Shown one piece after another: positions 32,414 to 42,762 of a stretch of DNA of 64,000 bases. The translations under genes were made by a program, and so were the position numbers. The notes beneath the pieces were generated by a model. The model was not told where the DNA came from. It saw only the letters and a program-made list of their open reading frames with translations, and searched no databases. This DNA comes from Paramyrothecium sp. XJ0827 (lineage: Eukaryota > Ascomycota > Sordariomycetes > Hypocreales > Stachybotryaceae): assembly GCA_020881915.1 (NCBI GenBank), contig JAJFPB010000006.1, positions 2,914,001 to 2,978,000 on the forward strand, given 5' to 3'. Numbering within the stretch: the first letter of the stretch is position 1; every line of letters begins with the position of its first letter.

Positions 32414-34608
32414 GGTGTCGTTGATGCACTGATGCTCGGGGACGCAATTATGGATCCACAAGTCGCTTAAGAAAATAGCCGTTTTTTTCAGCACAATTCG
32501 AGAACTTGAAGCTTGAAGCCGATGGCGCGATGAGAGTAGAAAGAGTTCAGGTGTTGTCGATGGTGAAGCCACACCCGCGCAGAAGGCTGAAACGCAGAAA
32601 GGCAGTCGCTCGTTGCTAGCCAGCCAGGCTGATGCGTTCAAGGAAGCAGCGTTACAGTAGCACCAGAAGTTGCTATTATTCGCGGAAGTGAGAGAAAGCC
32701 GCGATAATCGAGGTTGTCACCGCTGCAAAAGAGGAGCAGCAAGTAATAATGTTAGGAGGCAAACGAACCCGTGACCTCAGCTGAGTGGTTTCCGTTTTCC
32801 TAGAGCGTGTGGAATTGCAACTTTGCTGGAATGCGATTTTTCGCTTGTCGCAGCTTTTTGTACGGAAGATCTATTCGCCGCGGCTCCGAGATGATCGTTC
32901 TATTGGGATCTAGAACGACTTCAGATGTGTTAGCCAGTGTGATCAATGCTTAAGTGGAAACCCACGATGCTGTCCCTAATTTGCCCGCTAGGAAAACTCG
33001 GTTTGGTCTTAGAACTTCCATTTTAGCGTCCAAAGATCGGCAAACGAGAAGAATGGTTCGAGCTACAGTAATGCCATCGGGTTGAAGCGATCTGGGTGAG
33101 GGATGCACAAGCAAAGACCACAAAGCCCTCACCTGGGATGCACTTCCAACTTGTATTGCTTAAAAGGGTTGGAATACAATGTTTTAGATATTTTTAACAG
33201 TCCGTTAAACATGCTGTCTCTTAGAACGTAGGCTCTTGGTCTACAACGGGACATCTACAAGGATCTCCCAGATTACCAAAGAAAACACGATGCACATGAT
33301 GCAATCGCGAGGGATTCACAGTCCTAATTACCTTACTGTACAGTGCCTGTCGCCCCCTGGTACCTTGACAACGGCGATCGTCCCACTTTACATCAGCGGA
33401 GCGTCAAGCAAAGACAAAAGGGCACTCTTTTACCACTTTTGGTCAGTGATGCATGCATCAGTGCCGTCTGCGTGGCTCTCATTTCCCATGCCTTATATGG
33501 CTTCCGCATATGCTATCAAGTGAAATTGCGGGAAACAGTGAACCTGCCACCCAATACCATCCTGAAGGATCGTGGCTCACAGCAACTAGAGGCATTTCTT
33601 CTCATATTCGTGCGGTACGAGTCGTACACGCCTCCTCCAGCACTGATGGCGTCCCCAGTAAAAAAGAACCTGAAACAAAAGCAGCATGGATGCCCAGGGG
33701 ACTGCTCTTTGTGGCCCTCCCAAAGTTAAGGTATGCTGCTTTACAGGTTGTATGTTCCTGGCATGACATCCCATACTTGTGACGAACTTCTTTGGCTTGC
33801 TAGAATTGAGGTGGTCGGCAAAGATGCCGAAAATGAAATCTCAATCTCGTATTTGCGCCAGGTACAGAATACATGTACCTGCTTTCCCTACCTCTTAATG
33901 GACGATACCCGCACGGGGACGGACTCGATGGAGAACCCGGCCCCCTTGCCAACACGAGGCCATCGGATCAAGTACTGTTCCTGCACATCTCCCCATTCAT
34001 TCTCGGGCACACTTGTCGCGCTTGGTCTCGTGGCGGGTGAGTGTGTGTGGCTGTGTGTGAAGGCGACCGGCCGGCCATTACGCGGCCCAGCCAATAGTGA
34101 TGGCAGGACCGAAGAGGATTGCGCACTCTGAAGGTCTCTAGTGCAACAGCAGAAGCCCATTAAAAGTGACGGCGGGCGTCCAGCGGATCAGCCGGATACT
34201 TTTTTTGTCTTTCCCTTGTTGCCGCATCCTTTGCATTTCTCTGCTACAACAACAATGTCAATCGCCCAGCAGCGACTGAATCAAATCGGCAGCGCAGTGC
34301 AATTCAGGCGTCTCTACTAGGCCAAACTCACAGCTGTCGACCTTGACTATCTACGGTAGACGAAACTACATGGTACACGTACCTAAGCTTCCCCAGAGCA
34401 CCGTTATCTCGCGTATCGCCGCCAGCGCTCTTGTTTGAAAGTACCTTGACCTTTCGACATCCTTCGGGTCGACATTTGCGTGTTGTCTTGAGCAGCTCAC
34501 CCGCCACCTGTCTATTCATCTCGCATCCTTCCGTACGCTGCGGCGCGGGCTTCTTCTCTCTTCTTTACATTCGCTTGCTCTCTTTTGCCTTATTATTTGC
34601 ACATAACA
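32414..34608. other. 2.2 kb divergent spacer between KH and Cys-rich genes
   Basis: The left 300 bases are the KH-gene promoter and leader. The rest contains no convincing frame; short frames such as 33343-33729 and 33733-34131 match nothing I know. The last 200 bases, rich in CT (TCTTCTCTCTTCTTT near 34550), look like the promoter and leader of the small Cys-rich gene. Confidence 0.5.
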
Positions 34609-34812
34609 ATGTGCACATCTAGTGTCATCGAGTACCGCTGCAAGCACCGGGTCTCCCGTGGCAACACTAGGTGCTATCGCCAGGACTGTCAAGGGCGCAA
34701 GGAGGAGCTGTCGTACGACGCCGAGGACTGCCCGCAGTGCGAGAATGCCAAGCAATGGCGATCAGCTAGGTGGTGTCCGGTAGGCTGCTGTTGCAGGTGT
34801 ACGGTCATGTAA
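34609..34812 (+). CDS. Cys-rich mini-protein (67 aa)
   Basis: A short frame starts at the ATG at 34609, right after a CT-rich leader and AACA (ATG context CATAACAATG). The product has 11 cysteines in 67 residues, at positions 2, 11, 22, 27, 41, 44, 56, 60, 61, 62 and 64, with CPQC and a dense C-terminal CPVGCCCRC. No signal peptide is seen, so it is more likely an intracellular metal-binding or zinc-finger-like protein than a secreted effector. Short MC-starting proteins of this kind occur in many ascomycetes without a known role. Charge is balanced, with KHRVSR and GRKEE stretches. The high Cys count and ordered context support a real gene, but size makes it uncertain. Confidence 0.5.
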   Translation: MCTSSVIEYRCKHRVSRGNTRCYRQDCQGRKEELSYDAEDCPQCENAKQWRSARWCPVGCCCRCTVM

Positions 34813-36626
34813 AACATAGTTTTGATGACGAACAATCGGTATGTTGCACCATCTCACCCTTGATCACGAGACGATGTGTTGACCGCGGATCTAGGGTTTC
34901 TAATGCATTAGGTTGGAGATGCGTGCCAGATGATGAGCACCTGTCTTTGCGAGGCGGGTGGCCGCCATATCTCAGTTTTACTGCTTCTGCTATTTGTGGA
35001 TGAGTTTGTCTGTTGCATCAAGCCTGTAGACGTGCAGAAGACAGGCAGCGCCCACGATTAACGACATATCGGGGCTCTTTTAAATTTCCTTACAACGGCG
35101 ACTTCACATTGTCGACCAACACTATTGCTCGTCAAGTCCGCATATACCCCTTAAGGGCGGCATTCCAGGCAGACGAGAATTTCCTGGGTCCCTCGGCGCG
35201 AGATATCATGACCGCGACCTGGCGAGGCTGATGGGTTCAATTGGCGGACTCACTGAAGCTGCGCGATAGAAACCGGCGTGCGCAAGTTACTCACTCAGTT
35301 TTACCGCCATCCAGTCGGTGACAGGTGACACAGTCTCCTGGGATCCATGGAGTGGACGGTGGAGGTAATCATGCCTCTCAGCATTGTATGAGGGTGATGG
35401 GGTTGCACTTCTGTCGAGCCCGAGCAGATGCTAATGATTGCAGAATCTAGCTCGAGTTGGCTGTAGGAGTTATCAGTGTACATTACAGCATGCAAATGTC
35501 TTTTATTTGAGGCACACGATTAGCCAACAATAAATACACGTCTTCGATAAAAAATGCATTCGGTCCTTGCCCACTCCTCTATGTCGTGCCAACATGTCGG
35601 CGTGAGTTCGACAACTTGTGTTGGCTAAGCTCTTCACTCACCACCAAGGCTTGGGATTCTGGAAAGTTGGTCACGTTGGACTGGCACTCGCCATGATTTA
35701 GCGCTTCCCCGCGATATGGGCCGCACGGGCCTGTCTAAATCTCCAGACAACACTTACTAGCAAACTACTATTACAGGGGTGTTTGGCACCGAGGAGAAGG
35801 ACAAGATCAATCCACCAGGATGGAGGTGGTGGGGAAATGCCTCAGGTGTATGAAAAGCGTCAAGCGATGGTTCGTGAGTAGGAACTGGCGTCTCTCGAGT
35901 GCAAATTTGTAAATGAAGAGACCAGCGAGGCCTGTCATTTGGAACGATCAGAGAGCCATACCCTTCAATCCGCCTAAGGGGGATGTTGCGCATTGCGTTG
36001 GAAGATGAAATCTGGAGGGGAAAACATCCACCGGTTAAACTGGGCCTGCTGCATTGGACCCATGTTCGTTTCCTGTTCGACAAGAGCGCCTTGTGGCAAT
36101 CCGAAAGAAGCACCCCGAGAGTATTATGTTTTGTTGAGTATAGGCCTCGGGTGACGGACTGGGGCATGCATGGTGAGCCAACAAGTTGTGCATGCCATCC
36201 ATCGTCATTCCAGGCTGCCCTGCCAAAGCCAAGGCCAAAGCCAGAGGTCCACCAACTGCAGCTGAGCTTGTCTCCGGGTCCAGCCCGCCCAATGAGGGTC
36301 CAAGTCACGGTGTGGGAGCCCCTTGCACAGATGCGGTTTACGGTTGCAGGTGCAGTTGCGACCCCCTGGCTGTGCGGGCCTATGACGGATGGGCATTAGT
36401 GCCTTGCTCCTGCGTTGAGCTGTCCCTGTAGCGGAAGCTCTAGCGGGCTTCTGCCCATCCACTCCACGCCTAGAACTCGTTGGAACCGACCAATCTGCTT
36501 CCTTCACCCGTCGACGCTCAACTTCCCATATTACATCAAGGGTGCCTGTCGACTCTGCTTTGCCCTGTTCGTGCTCTTTTTAGCTACTTCACATGATATA
36601 GGATCGCTGTGCAGTGTCGTCTCGCC
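34813..36626. other. 1.8 kb intergenic region before the WDR48-like gene
   Basis: It contains the 3' flank of the Cys-rich mini-gene and the promoter of the WDR48-like gene. Several mid-length frames (35757-36308 minus, 35983-36399 plus) overlap each other on both strands, a sign of chance. No RNA gene is seen. Confidence 0.5.
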
Positions 36627-39600
36627 ATGGCCAAGAAGGCGCGCCAAAGAATTAGCTATGGTGAGACCTCCTCCTCCCCTCCCCACGAGGGACATGCTGC
36701 TACCCGCTGCGGACGCCCTCGTTGTCTTTGCGACAATAGCCCCGCGTCTCGGCCTCTCGCACCCACGGCGCACCACACAATCCACTGTCCTGACGTCTCC
36801 GCGCGAGACAACCTGGGCCAGCCTCCCGATCGAAACTGACGTTGCCTGATTTTTAGTCCTCGAAAGTGCCCGGTCCGCCGGTGGGCATCGCCTTGGTGTC
36901 AATGGCTTGGCTGTAGACGACCGGAATGGCATTCTGTGAGACGCACCCGCCACAGCTTCCACTCCTGCTTACAGCTTCCGCAACTAACGCGCGAACCAGA
37001 TACTCGGCCGGACGAGATGGCATAGTATGCGCCTGGGATCTCGACCTCGAGTCGAGCACCGCCGCCGGGGAGGCCTCCACCAAGAAGCCCAAACAAACGA
37101 CTGCCTTTAGAGCCCAGACGCAGGCACACATGCACTGGATCAATGACATTGCTCTTGCCCAGAACAACACTGCCCTGGTGTCGGCGTCGTCTGACCTTAC
37201 CGTCAAGGTGTGGCGACCGCACTCCCAAGAAGACAACGTAACGGCACACACCGTCGGCGAACACTCCGACTACGTCAAATGCGTCGCCACGCCTCCGGCC
37301 GACGTCAATGCCAATTGGATAGCCGCTGGAGGACTCGATCGCAAGATCTGTCTCTGGGATCTCAACGGCGCAGGCAAGACCCTGGAGATCGATGTCACGG
37401 GCGAGGAGATTCAAGAAAAGGGCTCTGTTTACGCCTTGAGCGTCGGCCGCAGCTTCATTGCCAGCGGCGGGCCCGAGCAGATGATTCGACTATATGATCA
37501 TCGAACTGGCTCCAGGATTTCCAAGCTGGTCGGTCACGTTGGCAACATTCGGTCCATCCTGATCGACGAGGCGGGCGACACAATACTTAGCGCTAGCGCG
37601 GACAAGATGATTAAGATGTGGAGTGTAAAGGGTGGCCGTTGCATGTACACCTTCTCCATGCACGAGGAAAGCATTTGGTCTCTGTTCTCAGATGATCCTC
37701 GCCTGGGCATCTTCTACAGCAGTGACCGATCCGGCCTTATTGCCAAGACCGATGTCCGAGGGAGCTTCGACGACATTGATGATGGTCTGAGCCTCGCAGT
37801 TGCTCATGAAATCTCTGGAGCGGTCAAGATTGTCGCATCTCATGGCCATATCTGGACCGCTACTAACCAGTCATCGATTAACCGGTGGAAAGACGTTGAT
37901 ACAGGAGCTGGCGTCCAGCTTCCAGAGTCGTTGCGGCACCACCGTGCAGCAACCATTGCCTCAAATCGGCCACATCAATCCTCTCTTCCACCAGTTGATG
38001 GCGATAAGAAGAGCGAAGTTGCCATCGAGTCCATTTTGAAAATATCTCATACTGCTGCCTTTCCCCCCAGGAATGTCGTCGACCCGGAGGCCCCCATCGG
38101 AAATGATGCGTTAGCGCGGAAGGGGTCTGAGGCTGTCGCCGCTCAACCTGAACTTGACATCAAACCAATCCGACACACGCCGGAAGAGACCATTGAGGGA
38201 CAGTTCGGTCTTCTCAAACACAAGCTCCTCAACGACAGGAGACGGGTTCTGACACTAGACACAGCAGGTGATGTGGTATTGTGGGATCTTATCAAGTGCA
38301 AGCCAATCAAGAGCTTCGGCAAGCAACATCTCGAAGAGGTTGAGAAAATCGTAAATACTAAAGAAGCAGTGGCGCCTTGGTGTTCGATCGATTTGAGTTC
38401 AGGAAACCTGACGGTTGTCCTTGAACCATTCAACTGCTTCGATGCTGAAGTCTATTTCGATGAGCTTGAATTTGATGAGCCTGTGGAATACAGGGAAGAT
38501 CAGAGGAGTAAGTATCGTCGCCAAACCCTATTATCAATGTCTAACGATGCCCTCCAGTCAGTCTTGGAAAATGGATTCTGCGCTATCTCTTCTCCAATCT
38601 CATCGACGAGGAAATCAAGCGGGACGAGGCTCATCGGCAGATACTCAACGCTGAAGTTGAAAAGAAACAACAAAGTGCCCGGGCGAAAGCCCCGGGCTTG
38701 ATCAACCTCCCTCAAATCAGTACATCCGGCTTTGAGTCGGTGGATCCTGTAACAACTCCCCGGGCAAATGGTGCGCAGTTCTCGGCCATCACACCAGGTC
38801 TTGGCATTGGGCTCGCGACGCCAGGGCCAGTCGCTGGCCTCGCTGGAGGCCCCCTGAACAGTCCAATTGAAAGGAGCTCAGCTGTCGGGCGCCCATCTGT
38901 AGACAAAGAAGATTATTTCAACAGTGTCGTCGCGGACAGCACCGGCAAATCCGCCGGTACGCCGGCCACACCAGCGGCCGAGTCAACAGACAACGCCAAC
39001 GAGAAGGCGAAGGACAAGGAAAAGGATAAAGACAAGGCGGCGGAGAATGGCAAATCACCCAGCACGGCCTTTGGCAAGAAGTTCCGCATGTCATTCAGCA
39101 CCAAGAAATTGGGGCGTTCCGCCTCGCAGACGGCCCAAGAGAAGCCAGCCGTGGTTGACGAAGTGGCCGAAGAATCAGAATCTTCGTCGAACCACGAAAA
39201 AGAAGTTGAAGACAGCTTCTACGGTGTTGTGCAGAAGATCCGAAACGAGTACGATAAGACAATGTCCGAGGCTCCTGGCAAGCTTATAGAAACCAAGGTG
39301 ACACCCAGCCTGCCAAATGAGACGCCTGTCCTGAAGCTGCCCCCGGGTACCAAGATATTCATACAGGAAGAGACGTCTGGCGGAAGCGCGACGTTGTATC
39401 AAGGAACTGTGGAGACTGTTGGTCAAGATGCCGATATCATTGAGCAGAAGGCTCCGATGTGGCTAGGTGACCTCCTTCTGCAGAACCAGGTTCCCTTGAA
39501 GGACGCAGTGAAGATTTCGTTCGTTCTGCATCCCATGGGAGATCTGCCACCTATCGCCAATGCCGCGGACGGGAACAATAGGCTCAACGCGAACAGGATG

Positions 39601-39990
39601 CTGCGTGTCAAGAAGATCCTGGCGTACGTTGCAGAGAGAATCGAGCCGCAGGGCGAGGAATTCAATCCAGAGGGCCTGAAACCCGAAGAGTATCTCGAGC
39701 TATACTGCAATGATCAAGTAAGTCTACGTGATACCTTTCCCAAAACCTCTCCCGTGGTACTAATTAAATTGTAGCTGCTGAACATGACGATGAGTTTGGC
39801 GACGCTGCGCACGCACTTGTGGAAGGGTGGTAACGACATCATACTCTACTACAAAGCCAATGGTCGCAAGGTCATCCATCCGATGGAACAATCAGCAGAC
39901 GTGCGCACCTCGGACGTGGAAGGATCTGTCGATGGTGTTGCGGCAACGGCGCCACCTGCTGAGACCAAGGACACTACGCAAGCATCATGA
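36627..39990 (+). CDS. WDR48/UAF1-like WD40 protein (Bun107/Duf1 family)
   Basis: Five exons (36627-36660, 36857-36935, 37000-38507, 38558-39717, 39775-39990) encode 998 residues. The first exon is only 34 bases. About seven WD40 repeats fill residues 20-330, with [45 protein letters not shown] and [12 protein letters not shown]; further strand-like sequence near 430-460 has [13 protein letters not shown] linker rich in Lys/Glu/Asp and Ala (about 680-750) precedes a C-terminal DUF3337-type domain ending [22 protein letters not shown]1/WDR48 and S. pombe Bun107 bind and activate ubiquitin-specific proteases such as USP1 or Ubp9 and guide them to targets; yeast Duf1 binds Ubp9/Ubp13. The junctions restore canonical sequence ([32 protein letters not shown]). 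Confidence 0.88.
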
Positions 39991-40333
39991 TGAAATTGAG
40001 GGTTCAGCATCGCGCGGTGTGAGGGTGGGCATAATGAATGTATTCCTTGATACCAGCGCCTGTTTTGTCTTGACTCATTCCTAACACGTGTATGATGAGG
40101 TCTCAAAGGTCAGGATTTTGGAGGTGTGTCCTCGACCTCTCGGTGTCTATATTTCTATATGGCAATATATGTACACAACGAAGCGGGCACCGTAAACGAC
40201 TTCGCTGTCGAATGCCGGATGCTCAAGTTTTAAATTTTACAGAGTGCCTTTTGCAGGCGGTCCAGAGTCTCCCTCATGCATGACACGTTAGCATCGTACA
40301 CACCGCTCAGGTCTTCCTCTTCCAGTGCCCTTG
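39991..40333. other. Short convergent spacer
   Basis: These 343 bases lie between the 3' ends of the WDR48-like gene and the SAM carrier gene. Only presumed 3' UTR sequence is seen. Confidence 0.5.
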
Positions 40334-41188
40334 TCATGAAGACCCGCCTGTCGCGCTCAGTGTATTCACAACCGACTGGTAACTGCCGAGGAATATGGCA
40401 CCTCCAATCGATATCCATGTGATTCTGGGAACGATGCCAGAGAAGAAGGGCCGCACTCCCTCCTGACGAGCAATCTGCCAGAAGACCTGTCCGACCGACA
40501 CCCTCTCCTTGGAAAGCATGACCCTCGTCTTCAGCACATCCAATGGTGTCGTCAGCGCCGCAGCCACGCCTCCTGCCACACTTCCGTATAGTCCGCTCTC
40601 CACGGCTGAGACGTCGAGCCCGTCACCCCGACGGCGGCGACCCCACGCCTTCATGGCCTCCCACAGAGGAAATTGTATGACGGTGAAGGGCACCTCGCGG
40701 AACACCGTGATGCCCCAGCCACGATACAGCTCGCGCCACATGGTCGGCAGACCGTGCGTCTGCCGCAGGGCCAGGATGGCTCGCAGGGCCGGCAGGGAGC
40801 GGCCGCCGTGGTGGCCGGCCTGGGCGCGCTGCTTGACGACCTCAGTGGGGACGCGGACGGCGCAGGCGGCAACCTCGCCGAGGCTGGCGGCGACCATGTG
40901 CGTCACGGGGCCGGGCATGGCGGAGGGCCCTGAGGAGGAGGAGAGGAAGGCCTTTGTGGACTCGTAGGTGCAGAAGAAGAAGGCGGCGCCGGGGGCACTG
41001 CCGACGAGGGCGGAGCCGATGCCGCGGTAGATGCCGGAGAAGCCGCCGGAGGGGAAGAAGCCGGCCGAGGACTGGAGGCGCGTCTTCAGGGTGTCGAGGG
41101 GGAAGAGGGACAGGTCGACGGTGGTGCCCGCGAGGCCGCCCGCGAGGAGCGCAGTCTGGAAGGTCGGATTCGCAGAGGAGGAAGCCAT
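40334..41188 (-). CDS. PET8: Mitochondrial S-adenosylmethionine carrier (Pet8/SAMC)
   Basis: This single exon encodes 284 residues, the same size as yeast Pet8. Three mitochondrial-carrier repeats are present, each with its signature: FPLDTLKTRLQ (about 31-41), VPTEVVKQRAQ (about 120-130) and TPLDVLKTRV (about 217-226). The PTEVVK form of the second repeat and the closing WISIGGAIFLGSYQ are typical of the SAM carrier subfamily. The protein brings SAM made in the cytosol across the inner mitochondrial membrane, in exchange for S-adenosylhomocysteine, for methylation and biotin/lipoate synthesis. The ATG at 41188 gives MASSSANPTFQTALLAGG, so the first helix starts at once; the frame continues upstream without an ATG and was not used. 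The gene is tail to tail with the WDR48-like gene. Confidence 0.92.
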   Translation of the reverse strand: MASSSANPTFQTALLAGGLAGTTVDLSLFPLDTLKTRLQSSAGFFPSGGFSGIYRGIGSALVGSAPGAAFFFCTYESTKAFLSSSSGPSAMPGPVTHMVAASLGEVAACAVRVPTEVVKQRAQAGHHGGRSLPALRAILALRQTHGLPTMWRELYRGWGITVFREVPFTVIQFPLWEAMKAWGRRRRGDGLDVSAVESGLYGSVAGGVAAALTTPLDVLKTRVMLSKERVSVGQVFWQIARQEGVRPFFSGIVPRITWISIGGAIFLGSYQSVVNTLSATGGSS

Positions 41189-42762
41189 GTTTGTTTGTTT
41201 TCGTGGGGGACGGGGCACCAAGCCGAGTCCAGGCGGTGGGATTGAGAGGTGTTCAGCCGTTGGATCGGGGGTGTATCAGGCAGGGAGTGCCGATTGAGAA
41301 AAGGCCGAGGCCTTTATCGGACGGAGGGCGGAGCTCGAGTTGTGGCCGAGGGTGAGCGGTCGCGTGTCGCCGGGCTCCGTGAAAGAAAATCGTCACTGAT
41401 AGCTTGCCAGGCTTATCGATAAGTCATTTATACATTCCGTCTCACCGATGGGCCGAGCTCTGTCTGCACGTAAACCATGAACATCAATCCGTGCCCTGTA
41501 TTATACCATTCAGGAAATCATCCATTTACACTCTCCGAAAGTCACAGAGGAAGCTATTGTGTAATCTGCAGCTCAGAGTTGCTACTGTCTTTGTGCTCTG
41601 CCGTACCCACTTCCGTAAGAGTAGCTATGGTTGACGCACCCGTCACATGCCCTGCCACATGACCAGCAAGCATCACTGTCCACTAAGCAGAATCGCATCT
41701 TCGCCGCTCTGTTGGGCCTCAGATCCAGTCTATATTTGGACTGGAAGATCGCCATCTTCTGTTTGGCGCCTATCGTCCCAAGATGGAAAATGATATCACC
41801 GCGCACAACGAGACCTCGGCATCGCTAGCAGGAGTCGAGCAAGTAGTGTCGCTGCTTCCCGAGGCGACTTTGCAGCGTCTTGTGATCCGGAAAGCTTCCG
41901 AATATTTAGAAAGGCCGTCCCATGGGAGCAGGTAGCTCTCGGCCTTTCAATTCCACTGCCTCGTTCGGACTTTCCAGTTCCGCGAGAGTCTCAATCAGAT
42001 CAGGATGATGAGCTCCTCACTCCGACAACTTCCGTTACTAGAGTCAGACCTTCCGACGTCCTTGTAGCCATCGAGAACCGTTTTACGATAGAGCACTACA
42101 ATCATGCGAAGCCTCGGCCTTGCTTCAGCTGAAGAAATTAGATAGGAGGAATCCATGGTCTCATCGTGATACCTGCGCTATGCAAACAAATGCTAGTGTC
42201 TTCGCCGAGCCTCTGAAGCAAACAAACGCCGTTTTCGTGGGCACAGTGGTTCTTCATTGCCAGTTCAATTGCTTCTCCTTGTTGTGGTTGGATGGTACTG
42301 CTCCGAACTCGTGACCCTTAGGGGCATCCTGCTATCTTGATTTGTATCAACCTGATAAGGGGGGCAGAGTTCAGATGGTTCATGACCCAACGCGGGCATC
42401 AACTTCGCCACGCCTATCACGCTCCTCCAAAATCGATAGTTCGGTATGGGAAAAGTGCCAGTCCTCTATTGGCAGGGACTATTGGCTACTCGGCGTCAAC
42501 CTCAGCTGTTGTATCAGGCTTTGCAAACAAAGCTTATGTTTGGCCACATTCCTCTACATTGGGGTTTCCCACAACTCCTATAACAGGGTGCCGCCTGACA
42601 TCGACCTTTCGTGCCGTCCTTTTCAACCCCCTTGGATTTCAGTGGCTTCAATTCTCTCCTATTCCTTGAATTTGTCATGAACCAACACCGAGAGCTTGGT
42701 ACCATCCACAGCCAATTCCGTTAACCCTGGCCCTTCTTCATCGTTAAATATTTGCATTCATC
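41189..42762. other. Divergent spacer with a chain of shifted open frames
   Basis: The first 200 bases are the SAM-carrier promoter. From 41783 to 42314 three frames follow each other: an ATG frame (41783-41938), an ATG-less open frame of 113 codons (41794-42132) and a third (42120-42314). They could be 5' exons or a decayed copy connected with the pseudokinase gene. The last 400 bases are a plausible promoter and leader of that gene. Confidence 0.4.
41783..42314 (+). pseudogene. Possible gene remnant or unrecognised 5' exons
   Basis: An ATG at 41783 opens a 51-codon frame beginning MENDITAHNETSASLAGVEQ. It is overlapped by a 113-codon frame without ATG (41794-42132) that reads like protein in its second half (SFRIFRKAVPWEQVALGL, then SDVLVAIENRFTIEHYN). 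This ends at a TGA just inside a third frame (42120-42314). Such a relay is what one or two frameshifts in a coding sequence would leave. Alternatively these are exons joined by splicing. I recognise no domain, so the call is tentative. Confidence 0.25.

Noticed and set aside
34813..36626. Overlapping frames on both strands before the WDR48-like gene
   Set aside because: The 183- and 138-codon frames overlap on opposite strands, neither shows motif or splice structure.
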